64,000 bases of DNA from Bimastos eiseni (lineage: Eukaryota; Annelida; Clitellata; Crassiclitellata; Lumbricidae): the NCBI GenBank assembly GCA_959347315.1, contig OY365815.1, forward strand, positions 13,183,158 through 13,247,157, given 5' to 3'. A model generated the notes under the pieces. The model was given only the letters and a program-made list of their open reading frames with translations, did not search any database and was not told the DNA's origin. Positions 22,546-35,463 of this stretch are shown piece by piece (positions within the stretch are counted from its first letter, which is position 1; the number at the start of each line of letters is the position of its first letter). Made by a program: the position numbers and the translations under genes.

Positions 22546-23493
22546 TGATGAAAATCATGATTGTTGTGACTGCGACGACGACGATAAACGCAAGATGATG
22601 GTCTTGTTTGTTGATGATAACTACGAGGATGACAGCAACGACGACGAGGATAATAGCAGTGATAATGACTACGTCACCCACCTAGTCGTTTTTCTCGAAT
22701 AACACTCTGCCTCTTCCGAATCTTTCTTCTTATGTCCAGATCATCGGTTTTATTGATCTGAAAATAAAAACGACGCGTTCAACTTTTATATCCAGACTCG
22801 AGAGTCGAGACCTACACTGTCTGCCTATCCACTCGAGAAAGCACAGATGATATCCTTCGAGTGAATGCTGCCCAATATCAATACTTTCGTAGAAGCGCCA
22901 ATATGTCACAGTCGTCTGTGGCGCATGGCGAAAATGAAGGATTTGCGAACAACGCGTTTACTTCGTCCGTCATTCGTAATTTCGTGCATGTATAGGGGAA
23001 TTGTTTCTTTAGCTGAAGCGTGTGTAAACTTGCTTTCTTGATTTGCAATTCTGGTTGTTCTTCACCAACGGAGCGACATTAAGCGTGTTAGTAATGCGTG
23101 AGCTTCGACCTGGCTACGACTGAAGGGGAACCCCGTGCAGTCAGTCAAGTGGTTCTGGCGCAGTTTGATCCACGCTCTGGGTAGGTAGTTTGGCTGCCGT
23201 TTGCAATCGTCTACCTCAAAGGCAGCCGTACTTGATAGCTCACCGTAAAGCCTATCCAAGAAATCACCTATGAAGACCTAACAATTAACTCTGGCCTTAT
23301 CACTACACCTTCTAAACCAGCAGAATACTCATCAGTGCACAGTTTCAAAATTACTGGCCACACACCTTAAAAACGTGTCAATAAATAAATAAATATAGGA
23401 AAATAAAAAAATTAAGAAAATAAACAAAGAACAGTTACAGAAATAAATCGAAATATAAACGTTATAGTTTTAGATTTATTTAGCTTATATGAG

Positions 23494-24205
23494 ATGAGGG
23501 AAAAGGTTGGACCATACATAGATAGCAGCAAGACAAAAATCATGAACATAGGAGGTCAACAGTGCCAGGACATCGTCGTCGGTCAACAGATTATCGAATT
23601 TTTTGAAGATTTCTCGAATTTAGGGAGTGCAATTTCAAACAAAGGAGATGCGGAGGTAGATGTAAGAACAAGAATAGGTAAGGCCGCAGCTGTGGTCCAA
23701 AGACTGCGTAAAGTATGGACACTAAGGACCGTCAAACTAAAAACCCAAATACATCTGTACAGATCAATTGGGATACCAATGTTGACATATGCAAGTGAAA
23801 CATGGAAGGAAACGGTAGGGATATCACACAAACTGAATGTTTTCCAACAAAGATGTCTTCGAACTATTTTGGACATATCATGGAGGGATCATATCACGAA
23901 TGAGGAAGTTCTGAGGTTGGCGGAGGTGGGGAAAATAGACGAGATAGTCAGACGGAGGAGAAGAAGAATGGACGGACACATTTTGCGGATGCCACCACAG
24001 CGCCCGGCAAAGACGGCAATGGGGTTGATGCCGGAAAAGGGAAGGAGGAGCAGAGGAAGACCGGTGAAAACCTGCAGCCTTTTGACAACACTTGAGGGAG
24101 ATGGGAATTGTCTAGGAAGACGCGGAAGAGACTGCTAGATAAAGATCGTACGGGATGCAGAGCTTTTGTCGACCAATGTTCCAGGAGGAACTGGAGGAAA
24201 TAAAT
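23494..24205 (+). mobile_element. Truncated non-LTR (LINE) reverse transcriptase fragment
   Basis: The frame 23494-24138 begins just after where the catalytic FxDD motif would be (SSKTKIMNIGGQQC) and shows the C-terminal RT region: FEDFSNLGSAISNKGD, RIGKAAAVVQRLRKVW, YRSIGIPMLTYASETWK, FQQRCLRTILDISWRDHITN, RMDGHILRMP and GRRSRGRPVKT. A frameshift near 24085-24135 breaks the end; AFVDQCSRRNWRK continues in another frame to 24205. It is 5'-truncated and inactive. Proteins of this kind retrotranspose by target-primed reverse transcription. Confidence 0.85.
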
Positions 24206-24496
24206 AAGTACGTAAGTTTTAGATTAGAAGGTGAGCAATCTAATGAGTGTCCGTTGTGATTCTTTGCTGCTTTAGAATCTTTTATACAGGTCCACAAACA
24301 ACTGCATCTTTGCTGACTCAAAACGATCAAAAGAAGTGCAGGGTATACGTCCTCTGACTTGATGGTCAGAGGGATATGTCCCTCTGTACACCTGTACCTT
24401 CCCTCTTTACACCTGGGATCGTGCCTCTGTACACCTGGTGTCACCACCTCAGCGCTATTAAGTAAAATGATAAAATGACAGTCTGTTTGCATAATA

Positions 24497-24771
24497 CAGT
24501 GGTGGAAAATAATTATTGCATCAACCTGTGGTCAAAGCTAAAGCTAGAAGCGGTGCACAACAAAACATTAGGACATAATGGGTAGAAAAAAATGAATATT
24601 TCTTATTTTCTTCCTTGTATCGACCAACAGAGGTTTCTGAAAATATGTTAATGACTGATTTTAGGCTTGTTTACCAAATGATTTGAGTTAAATTTAAAAA
24701 AAATTACCTCAAGCGTATTAAACCGAATTTTTGCTTGCTGCAGGGTGATACAATCATTATTTCCACCACTG
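24497..24771. mobile_element. Tc1/mariner-type MITE, 275 bp
   Basis: The terminal inverted repeats read CAGTGGTGGAAAATAATTAT and, from the other end, CAGTGGTGGAAATAATGAT. Both ends are flanked by TA (24495-24496 and 24772-24773), the mariner target. The interior is AT-rich with no transposase. It lies within the possible smoothelin-like gene span, upstream of the coiled-coil exon. Confidence 0.8.
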
Positions 24772-25169
24772 TACAATGCATATCTAATTCATTGTGCAGT
24801 CTCAATAAAGATCCGTTCTAGTAAGAACACAAGGCCGATTACGGAGAGTGCGAAATAGACAATGTGACATGCTGTACAATTGGTTTCTACTGGTATTTTA
24901 AAGGTCAGATCTTGTTTGCCTGTCTTAGTTGAACTACCAACCATATGTCGCCGTTGATCGAAGTTTTTACATGATACAGATGGGACACAGAAAAAAAATG
25001 ATGAAAAGGGCAAACAAATTGTGAAGCTTCAAGCAGAGAACAGTAAAATGATGAATTGAAGAGATGAAGGGAAAGAAGACGGAGGACGATAAATGGAAAT
25101 CTAGACGTTTGAAGTGAATCATCTGGAATATTCTGCGACCTCCGCAAAGTTGACTCCTATCGCTGTCCA

Positions 25170-25325
25170 TATTGCGATTGTTATTGTTATCATCATTGTT
25201 TTCGCTGCCATTATCATTATCGTTATCTTTATCTTCACCTTCACCACCACCGCCACCGCCACCATCATTACTATTATTAGTAGTAGTAAGCCTACTATTG
25301 TTATTATTAGCATTATCGTTAAATA
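25170..25325. repeat. ATT/ATC and CCA/CCG trinucleotide-rich stretch
   Basis: Low-complexity TTATCATTA, CACCACCGCCACC and TTATTAG runs next to the candidate upstream smoothelin exon. Confidence 0.85.
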
Positions 25326-25326
25326 C

Positions 25327-25400
25327 CAAAGACTCCAAGACGTCCTCGTCGTCAATCGTGTCAATGTTTTCCAGACTGGCCGCCATTTTGTTCGCAAGAT
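25327..25400 (-). CDS. Candidate upstream exon of smoothelin-like gene
   Basis: A 74-nt segment with acceptor TACTTTTCAG|AT and donor CTTTG|GTATTT encodes LANKMAASLENIDTIDDEDV followed by LESL. The acidic 'IDDEDVLESL' pattern resembles the short smoothelin N-terminal repeat as I remember it. It is on the same strand about 3.3 kb upstream of the coiled-coil exon. The evidence is short, so this is a hypothesis. Confidence 0.3.
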
Positions 25401-26319
25401 CTGAAAAGTAAACACAGATCAAGTATAATAGTCTACAGTTATTCTCAGTACCAGTTGAAGTGTCACTCTTACGCAAGCAAGTTGAGACATCAATAATTAA
25501 TCCAACAATTCTACTGTATACCGTAATCACACATTTATATTGCGACTATATGGGGAAACTTTTCAAGGGCACTCATCATATAGGGCGAAATGGCACCTTA
25601 TCCATTATCAGCTAAAAACTCTCACAAACTTTTATACCAAGCAGCCCATACCTCACCGCATTACTCTAAATCACATTAGCAAAACCCTGGTAAGCTCCTT
25701 ACACGCATGAACTGTTTTCTGTGCACATGTTTTAACACCGTCCACATTTTTGAAGATATGTATATAAATTCATAAATTCCAGATGTACCAAGTCGCGACT
25801 ATTTTAGACGGTATGCCAGCAAACGTCCCGTAAACCATGCTACAACCATGCCGTAGGAAGCACCAATCTTTTCAGATGAGTTCATGGGTCCGACATTTTA
25901 AGCAGAACCAGCGATAATAAAGCAAAATGACGATATAGGCGAGATTGGACGACTAATGGGTTGCAGATCAGAGAAGTTGGATATATCGCAGAAAACGATA
26001 ACTAGTGTAGACCTACGAGAGAGAAAAGATAGAAGAGTTGGGCGTAAGAGGAGGGAACAGCAAAGATAGAGAAGTGGAAGAAGATGTAGAAGAGTATAGG
26101 GGAACGGGATGTCACAGAGCAAGAAGGGTATGCGGACAAGAAGCGGAAGAGGACGATGAAATTGGAAATGGAGAAGGGAGAAAGGAACAGGAAGATGAGA
26201 AAAACCAGGACAGGGAGATCAAGTGACGACGAGTCGAGGAGGAGGAAGATTAGGATGAGACGGTTAAAATGACGAAATGGAAGGATGATAAGATTGAGCA
26301 TAGCAGGACGATAAAGAGT

Positions 26320-26322
<3 letters not shown>

Positions 26323-26414
<92 letters not shown>

Positions 26415-26665
26415 AAGAGAGAGGCTGAAAAAGAGCGAGGGAGAGAGACAGAGAGAGACAGAGTGAGAAAGGGAGAGAGAGAAAGAGAAAGAAAAAAAGA
26501 AAAAGAGAGACTGAAAGAGAGAGAGAGAGAGAAAGAAAGAGAAAGGCTGAAAAAGAGAGAGGGAGAGAGAGGGAGAGAGGGAGAGAGAGTTAGAGAGAGA
26601 GAGAGAGAGAGTGACAGAGTGCGATAGGGAGAGAGCAGACAGACAGACAGACAGACAGACAGACA
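26323..26665. repeat. GA dinucleotide array with AGAC tail
   Basis: Long GA runs interrupted by AAAG and GGGA words, ending in six AGAC units. Open frames on - (Leu/Ser) and + (Arg/Glu) are artefacts. Confidence 0.97.
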
Positions 26666-26759
26666 CGTTCAGAGACAAAGAGAGAGCGAAACAGAATGAC
26701 GGAAAGAACGAGTATGAGAAAGAGAACAATAGAGAGTCAGAGGAGGTTTGTAGCTTACT

Positions 26760-27860
26760 GGAGTAGGCCTAAACATTGTATGCCTATCGTATGACAGAAT
26801 CTCCTCCAAGTAAAACGAAGCGGTGATCCATGTAAACAACATTCTCCTACTTCGGTTTCCTTAAAAACAGAGCTGTATGCACAAAAAGGTGTGAGTGTAT
26901 GTATGTGCAAATGCATTTTTACGCGAGTGAACATAGGATCAACAGGCAAATATATTACGCGAAAGGGAATAAACAAAATTATATTTGTTTACAGAGCCAC
27001 AGGTGAGATTTTGCGCATATCTGTTGGAACCTGTGTTTGTGAACGTGCTTGTAATTGCTCCTGTATCTGTCTGCGTATTTGTATGTGTAACTAAGCATTG
27101 GCATTTGCTGTTGAGTGTTCATCTGTTTTCTTGACCACGTGTGTTCACTCGTTTATGTGAACACCTAGCAGTAATACCTGCCGAGACTAGACATATCTGT
27201 GACCACATAAAATGTATTCTGAATAGTGCTGGTTCCGACAAAAAATAAATCGATTATATCTCTAAAATCTAATTTCGATTAATTGATCAAATTCGATTAA
27301 TTTGGTATCTGCTACGCAAAGTTTGAAATGGGTAAAAACGTAGTCACTGAGTCATTGACTACTGTTATTGCCAAGAAGCAGTTAATTTTGTCACCATCGT
27401 CGATGTTTTAATTTGCATATACCTTAAGTGCAAGAAAGGTCGTTTATTACCCCCTCAAACGCTTCACATAAATGTCTATTTCTGGACCGCTCGATGACAT
27501 GACATTAGCAAAGAGGCGATCAGATGATGAGCCAAATTTAGAAAGGAAGAGGAGTGGGGGAAACGACGGGGAATGCGATGGAGAACACCAGAGACGATTT
27601 AAGGTGATTGGGGTGGTCGTTCTGGGATGAATGGGGATCCGGACGTGGAAAACTGCACTGTAAGAACTAAATACGAAGTACGTAAATTTTCAATCGGCGT
27701 AAATTACATCGCTTGTATAACCCGAAAGACGCTATATGGAAGGCGCTATATAACTGACTGGCGCTGGTCTCTGTTTCCAATAGACATCACGAAAATATAT
27801 TGGTTCGTGTTTGAACGATTCATCATCATTCCTCCGTCGTTCTTGCATTCCTTCGTCAGG
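26760..27860. other. Non-coding region
   Basis: No gene seen. CGATTA/TCGATT words at about 27240-27310 after AGTGCTGGTTCCGAC look like the left end of another decayed hAT element. Confidence 0.35.
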
Positions 27861-27871
27861 TGGGGAAAATG

Positions 27872-27928
27872 TGAGAGGGAGAGAAGAGGGAGAGAAGAGG
27901 GAGAGAAGAGGGAGAGAAGAGGGAGAAA
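27872..27928. repeat. 11-bp minisatellite
   Basis: The unit GAGAGAAGAGG repeats about five times. Confidence 0.9.
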
Positions 27929-28654
27929 GGAGGAATAGAATCGATCCACCGATAGAACGACGGATTGAAAGAAAAGGTAAACACCTTTGCGCGCTCCGCT
28001 ATCTCGCTCGCTTTCGAAGAAGCCAGCATCTAAAGTATAGCCTACACACACAGTGGCCTAACTGTTAGTGGAAAGGCTATAGGGGCAAACGTCTTCTTCC
28101 ATTTGCAGGGGATGGAATGACCGAGAGAAAGGGAGGACCCTAGGAAATGGTAAACAAAAATCTATGCTGTTTTGTAGCCTGAGTATATAGTGCCTGACTT
28201 ACTGTGAGCCTATAGGCCTATAGCTGTCTAGCCGGTGTGTTGGCCGTTAGCTAGGTGGGGGGCCACAGACACAGACAGCAACAAGAAGATGTACAGAGGT
28301 AGGGGTAGAACGAAAAGTATTTGCCGTGGTTCACATGCCACAGAAGCCAATGAACCAAAAGAGTCGACAGAAAGGCCTCCTTAATCCTTATGCCACCCCA
28401 TACCATCCTCTGACACAACGGCCGATCAACACACACCCTTACGAACCATTAGACTAGATCACCACTTCCCCTTCCTTCATTCCCTCCTTCCTGCTCCTCT
28501 TCAGACAAACAAATAGGAAACAAACAGATATACAAACAGACAAACAGACAGACAGATAGCATGCAGGCAGACAGATAGACAGACATACAGACTGATATGG
28601 GCAACAGGCCCGGGCAAATGAATAGGCACATATGCAGAAACAGACACATGGAAA

Positions 28655-28695
<41 letters not shown>

Positions 28696-28720
28696 ACGGA
28701 CAGACAGACAGACAGAGGTA
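28655..28720. repeat. GGCA and CAGA tetranucleotide arrays
   Basis: About ten GGCA units followed by CAGA units, inside a wider CAGA-rich zone (28510-28720). Confidence 0.93.
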
Positions 28721-29131
28721 CAGCAGAGTGAGAAGCAGAAATAACGGACAACATTGAGAAGAAGAGACAAACACAAACGGAACGACTAATGTTTAGGTTG
28801 ACAAAAAATCTGGCGTTAATGTTATTGGAGTTACTGTATATGTCAAAGGTCAACCACATCGTGTAACATGCCCCTCTCATCCCCTCTCCACCAGACCATC
28901 CTCCCTTCGCATAACCTCCTATCATCTTAATAGATCTTAATATCATTCGCAGCCTTAATGACACAAAGATAGACAGCGGAGACACATATATAGAGATAGA
29001 GACAACGAGGCATGCACACGATCAGTCAGACAAACTAGAAGACATTGGGCATAAACTAATGAACATCAAAACTCGATTAGGGACGTGTATTTAAATTAAT
29101 AATGCAAATATGCAACGGAGTTTTGATCAAA

Positions 29132-29152
29132 GGAGGGAGGGAGGGAGGGAGG

Positions 29153-29232
<80 letters not shown>

Positions 29233-29470
29233 CAGATAGATGGATGGACGGACGGACGGACGGACGGACGAACGGACGGACGGACGGATGGGTGGGTGGA
29301 TGGATGGATGGATGGATGGAAGGATGGATGGATGGGTGGGTGGATGGATGGATGGATGGACGGACGGACGGACGGACGGACGGATGGGTGTGTGGATGGA
29401 TGGATGGATGGATGGATGGAAGGATGGATGGATGGGTGGGTGGATGGATGGATGGATGGATGGAAGGATA
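29132..29470. repeat. Compound GGGA/GAAA/GACG/GATG array
   Basis: Four tetranucleotide types follow each other: GGGA, GAAA (about 18 units), then alternating GGAC and GGAT blocks with GGGT. One strand is purine-biased throughout. The overlapping frames are artefacts. Confidence 0.97.
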
Positions 29471-29995
29471 GACCGAGATAGATAGACCGAGTGAGACCAA
29501 GAGAGGAATAGAGAGATAGAAAGACAGACAGACAGACAGAGACAAAGACAAAGACATAGACAGAGCTCAAACACTCCCTAAAACCACCAGTATCAAAGTG
29601 TTATCGACCCAATTAATTATCCTTAACCTCCGCCACTTTAAGCTACATCGCTGTACTTCCTATAATGTGAATTCAGAACCGAACAGCTGGAATAACACAG
29701 ATACATCATTTTGACGGGGAGTTGAACTGAATCCGTCGAAGTAAACGAAATGGCAGCGGAATGTTTACATCAGATCGGATTTCCTACGAGATCATTCTCC
29801 TCTCCTGTTTTGGTTGCGGTCTTTACACCTGAAAATGTCTTCCATCTCCTCCTGTTGTCTATTCCATCTGGCCTGGAATTATCTATTTCTGTTGTTTATA
29901 TATCTCACCTGGGTGCAAGGTGTGTTGCATCCTAAAGTCGCAACCAATATTAGTCATTTATAGTGATGCTATATAAATTCACAGGAAGAGGATGA

Positions 29996-30410
29996 CGACG
30001 ACGATGATGATGATGATCATACTGATGATTCTAACGAATTGAGGGTAACTCTACAATTACTACAAATACCACTTTCCGGATTATTACCACTATCACTTTT
30101 ACTACGACCACCACCAGTAATAATGATGACGATAATGATGATGACGATGATGACGATGATGATGATGATGATGATGATAGTGGTGGTGATTAAGATGATG
30201 ATGATGATAATTATGGCGATGATGATGACTACGACCAAGATGTTATTGATGTTGTCGATGATGATGATGATGGTGGTGGTGATGATGTTGGTGATGATGA
30301 CAATTGTAGTAGTAATGCTTGATCATCTTCTTGTTGTTGTTGTTGCTGCTGCTGTCGTCGTCGTTGTTGTTGTTATTATTATTATTATTATTATTATAGG
30401 TAGTATTAAT
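29996..30410. repeat. GAT/GGT/GTT/ATT trinucleotide-rich region
   Basis: Blocks of GATGATGAT, GGTGGTGGT, TTGTTGTTG and ATTATTATT in succession. Confidence 0.9.
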
Positions 30411-30887
30411 AGCAGCATCATTTGCACTCTATCAACTTCTACAGCCCACAACTCGAGACAACGACCCCACGCAAAAAAGACCCAATTGGTCTCAATCATC
30501 CTAGAAGAGTTACTTTGCCTGAACCAGACATTTCCCTCTCATGGTCTCCATAAGAGCAGCAGTTATAACTACCAACTGGTGTCGTAGCTGTCGGCTGCAC
30601 AGTGCAGATGGCTGTTGTGTTTATTGTCCACAGTAGATCAACGTTATCCATACATCAGTAGGTCTACGTTGCCATTATTAGACGCTACATTAAAACGGCG
30701 ATGGGGGCCTAGTAATTGGAAATGTACAGTAGTTGTTTTTATGTGCATTTTCTGAAGATTTATATAGCGCTCTTCTTAAAACGGAAGCATTATTCACGCA
30801 CTGTTCGACTTCTTTAAGCTCGGTCCAAATGCCAAGAAACCCGTTATAAGCAGGAGAGCATATTAAACATCATGCGTTCATCGCACA

Positions 30888-31175
30888 GGGATAGACAGGC
30901 AGGCAGGCGGACAGGCAGGCAGGGAGAAAGAAGGATAGAGGGACGGGCAAAGGAAGAAACGTATATTTAGCCAGAAGACACTGGCAGATAGACACATAAG
31001 CAAGACATGCAGACAAACAGACAGAAAAAGAGATAGGCAGACAAACAAGATGACAGACAGACGGACAGGCAGGCAGACAACTACACATACATACAGATAC
31101 AAACAACCAGACAGACAGAGAGGCTGACAGATAGACAACTAGACAGATAGAGACAGATAGGCACTGGCAGACAGA
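30888..31175. repeat. AGAC/AGGC-rich degenerate array
   Basis: Frequent CAGACAGA and GGCAGGCAG words without strict periodicity. Confidence 0.8.
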
Positions 31176-31875
31176 GTGGCAAGGAGCTAGAGCTCCGTTC
31201 TCATACAATATTCGTCTGCGTGTATAAATATTGTAAACTCCATAAACATGTCTTTGCTTTCTGTCTGTTGATAAACGCTGCCAAGATATCGCCGACCATT
31301 TCTATCCCACTTATCCTTCCGCTCTTTCTCTCCTCTCTTCTTCCTCTTCTCCTACTCATTCCTACTCATTTCCTCCGTGCACCAGCTCTAGCTCCCCCTC
31401 CTGCTCAATTCTCCACCAGAGTCCGCCCCATGGCTGCGTGTTTACCACATGGAAGAGGGGCGAATAGACCACAGTAAACACTCCTCAAAGTGTATACAGT
31501 CAAGCATGGTCTTGGGTCAAGGGCATCTACGATTGTCCTTGACACCACTTGGATACCACTTAAAAAGCGATCACGTGGGCGGATGACGTCAAGATTATTC
31601 ACATAGATAGTTATGCACGTTCGTGTGCAATGTGCATGTGTAATTGTATGCATGCATGGATGTGTACGTAAGTATGTACGAATGTTTCCACGCCCTCTCT
31701 GCCGACTCTGTTCACTTAAAGCGTAATTTGAGTGTAGGTTTTCGGCATCGTTGAACGGTAGCTGCTGTAGTATTTGCCTTCCATGTTGATAAATAATTCA
31801 TTGTCTCTGGTGAGATCTTCGAATATTTTAAAGGTGTGTCTCACGTGTGATTCCGTCACTCACGACTGAGTGATA

Positions 31876-31974
31876 AGGTGTGCCCGAAGAGCTTCCAGGT
31901 GGGTCCGAAGAGCTTCCGGGTTGGTCCGAACTCCCAAGGGCTTGTAGGTGGGTCCGAAGGGCTTCAAGGTTGGT
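31876..31974. repeat. Degenerate 20-22 bp tandem repeat
   Basis: GGTGGGTCCGAAGAGCTTCC-type units appear about four to five times with indels. Confidence 0.7.
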
Positions 31975-32461
31975 CTATGTACGCCGTCTGAAGCCAGGCA
32001 AGTTCTGTATTATGTGGAGGAATATAGACGCAAACCTTTCGGGTGACATAGGCCCTAGCCACTGCTTTGCCCTTTGAACCCGAAAACCCCGTCCGCAAAT
32101 ACGCCCATCAGGCAGTGAATACCGTCTGTGTGGCTGCTTGTCTGTCTACTTGTATGTTTATGTCAATCTGTCCCCTTGTCTGTCTGTCTGTCTGCATAAT
32201 CTATATGATTGTTGTTCCTGGTTCCGGAAGTGAGTGTGTAGCCATCGAACTCTAGATTACAATCAATCAGTTTTGCTTGACGTGTGTGCGTGGGCCTCCC
32301 ACTGGCGACTCTCTCAACGGTCCGGGTAATCATAGCCTGACAATTGCTGGTAAATAGGCATGCCTGCAGTGCATTGCTTTATTTTCTGACGTTGTTCTGT
32401 GTTCTTAATTGCATTAAACGTCATTTCAACTTGCGTGGGCAGGTATTTCAAATGGCCATGC

Positions 32462-32463
<2 letters not shown>

Positions 32464-32494
<31 letters not shown>

Positions 32495-32495
32495 G
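32464..32495. repeat. AT dinucleotide array
   Basis: TATATAAATATATATATATA-type run of about 32 bp. Confidence 0.9.
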
Positions 32496-33189
32496 TAGTT
32501 GAGCGGCATTTTAATCCTCCATTCTGGCAATGAACATGTGACTATCACGTTTAAATCGTCCCATTTCCACGTTGGTGACGTTGTCGTGATAAGGAATTAG
32601 GTCTATTGGTCTGACTACAGTTGCTCCATTGGCTAAACGAATAATGCATTACATCCAAACTGCAGACCTACTCGCTTGATGAAGCCATTACAAAGTCTCT
32701 GTACTTACCATAGATGTGATAGTATTATTATCTCAGTTCTAATCCCACGGCATTGGGTAGAAGCGCCATTAAAATCTATCCTAACGCGTTGCTACCATGA
32801 GTCTTGTCGTTCTCGACTCAACACGGAGCTGGCTTTAATTTACATAGCGCCCGCGACGTCGGGCGCTATGTAAGCAGTCTGCCCGTCCAAGTAAGTTACA
32901 ACATCGAATCATTCGCCAGAGGTCAGTCAAGTGACCAAAAACGACAGAATTGCGCCACCTAGCGATCGATTTCTTTTAAACTACGAATTATTCATCATCA
33001 TCATCACCACCACCACCATAGCAGTCATCATCATCCATCATCATCAATAGTAGCATCATTATCGTCATCATCATCGTCAATAAACACCAACACCAACAAC
33101 AATGAAGCTACAACAACGACTACCCAATCACAATCGAATATGCATTATAACGAATTCACAAATCCGTGCATTGACTGAATTCACGCTAT

Positions 33190-33262
33190 TAACTCCTCCA
33201 CTGCTTAGCACTTCGGCTGTGCCAGTCCAAAGCCTGGATAAAAAAGATGGCGACGACAATGA
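33190..33262 (+). repeat. Interspersed repeat fragment (LINE/SINE-like), copy 1
   Basis: TGTGCCAGTCCAAAGCCTGG and GATGGCGACGAC align with 63908-63975 (GTGCCAGTCTCAAGCCTG, GAGGGCGACAC). Confidence 0.45.
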
Positions 33263-33439
33263 TCTTTGTTATCAGACAGTGAAACTTCAACTAATTTAAG
33301 TAAGCATGCATTTGTCGAATTCCCTCCATTCGTCAGAACCGATGCGCTCACTAAAGCATCATCTGTGTATTCATCGATCCTTCCATGAACTCATTCACCT
33401 GTCCATCATTCTTACATCCGCCTATTAATTGTATCCAGC

Positions 33440-33810
33440 TACTTGCTTTTCTGCCCTATTCTCGATTCATTGATCATTCAATGCAACGACCCATCGATCT
33501 ATCCATTCATTCATCAATCCATTCATCAATCCATCAATCGATTCATCAATCAATCAATCGATTGATCAATCCATCCATCGGGTCATTTCACTCATCGATC
33601 TACCCATCCATCCAACCGTCCATCAGTCAATCCATCAATCAATCCATCCATCAATCAATCCATTCATCCATCAATCAATCCATTCATCCATCAATCAATT
33701 TATTCATCCATCCGTCGATCAACCCATCCATCCATCAATCAATCCATCCATTCGTGCATCCTTCGATCCATCCATCCATCCATCCATTCATCCATCCATC
33801 CATTTAGGCC
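33440..33810. repeat. CATC/AATC tetranucleotide array
   Basis: Variable CATC, AATC and ATTC units over about 370 bp, open in a frame of His/Pro/Ser/Ile that is not a gene. Confidence 0.95.
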
Positions 33811-34379
33811 TATACAGCCATCCAATCCCTCATGCCTCCTTGACTGCAAACGCACCTCCCCACTCACCTACTGTTTGTTGCACACAGTTCCTCTGCAATG
33901 TTCTCTCGTTGGCTTTTGCTCCGTTCTTCGCCTTTTCCAGGAGAAAGTTTCCTTGTGTTCGTCTAAGTCCTCGATCGATTCCACGGGAAAAACAGCCACA
34001 CACAAGACCTTCTAACTCTGCAGAACCGCCAGAGGAATGGCCTAACTCCAGCCTACTAGCTCGCCGAGGCCAGGCCAGGCCTTGTCCGGTTAGGCCTACA
34101 CCCAGCCAAGCTGGCCACGTGAGTTTGGATAGGCTTCCAGTGACGTCAGGAGGTTTTGCCAGGGCGCCGAAGCTACCACATCTGGTGTTGAGGGAAAACA
34201 AGAGCGATTCGAAATTAAACAAGGTAGAGAGGAGAAGGAGAAGGGAAGAGGAGGGAATACAAGAAGGGATACAGGAAGGAGTACGCCCGGAAGAGTGCGT
34301 TGGAGTGAAGGTAAAGCGACAGAGACGGACGGAGTGACACTTAGAACACGAGCGAGAAATATAACAAGAGAGAGAAAGA

Positions 34380-34520
34380 CAGACAGATAGACCGACAGAA
34401 CAACAAATGGCAAGAAACAGACAGAGGCAGACAGAGACGGAGACAGAGAAGGAGACAGAGAAGGAGACAGAGAAGGAGAATTAGAAAGAGATAGCAAGAG
34501 CAAGATAGAGAATTACAAAA
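34380..34520. repeat. AGAC/GAGA-rich array
   Basis: GGAGACAGAGAA units of 12 bp appear three to four times within a purine-rich stretch. Confidence 0.8.
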
Positions 34521-34865
34521 GAAAGGAAAGACGTGGGAGATAGTTGGAAAAGAGGAAGAGAAGGATGTAGGGGAAGAAGGAGTATGATAAATTCTGGGCC
34601 AGCAGCAGAGGCGAGGCTGCGACGGCGTCGACTGCTCTTCAAAAGGTTATCTTCGTTCATCGCCCAAAGAGAAAATGAAGAAATGGATGGCAGAGTAAAA
34701 GAACGTTGGAATGGAACGAAAGAAAGAAGTGCATATATAAATACCTGGATACATAGGCCCTACGTATATTAAATACATGCAAACATACATAAATTTATTC
34801 GTACACATTTGCATACATAATTACATACATGCGTCTGCATACACATGTACACAAAAACAGACAGA

Positions 34866-34882
34866 TATTGAGAGAGACAGAG

Positions 34883-34967
<85 letters not shown>

Positions 34968-34982
34968 GAGAGAGACAGAGAG

Positions 34983-35013
<31 letters not shown>

Positions 35014-35108
35014 GACAGAGAGACAGAGAGACAGAGAGACAGAGACAGACAGACAGACAGACAGAGAGAGACAGAGACAGAGACAGAGAGACAGAGAGAC
35101 AGACAGAC

Positions 35109-35166
<58 letters not shown>
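34866..35166. repeat. GA and CAGA compound array
   Basis: Alternating GA and CAGA blocks span about 300 bp, then a 55-bp pure GA run. Confidence 0.97.
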
Positions 35167-35463
35167 TATATGAAGAAAGAAGTTTAGAGGAATGGACATT
35201 GGAATTATGGAAACGGTATAAATGGGCGATTATATATTATAAGCGAACTATATAAATGATTATCTCTCTATCCACTATTGATTAATTCAACCATCAATCA
35301 GTTAACCAATCAGTTTATCAGTCCATTAATCCATCCATCCATCCATTCATTCATTCATCCATTCATCCATTCATCCATCTCATTACATCAGATCGTTTCA
35401 GATTCGATCAGCCCTGTCAGTCAGTATAATCAGATGATCATAGTAATTTATTATGATCCTAGA

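Noticed and set aside
24967..25530. 187-codon minus-strand frame with Asn/Asp/Gly runs
   Set aside because: Most of it is trinucleotide repeat; only the 74-nt segment 25327-25400 with splice borders is kept as a candidate exon.
33840..34337. 165-codon frame on + (Pro/Arg/Ser-rich)
   Set aside because: No recognisable domain; the opposite strand is also open and the end runs into purine-rich repeat. Could be chance in a GC-richer patch.
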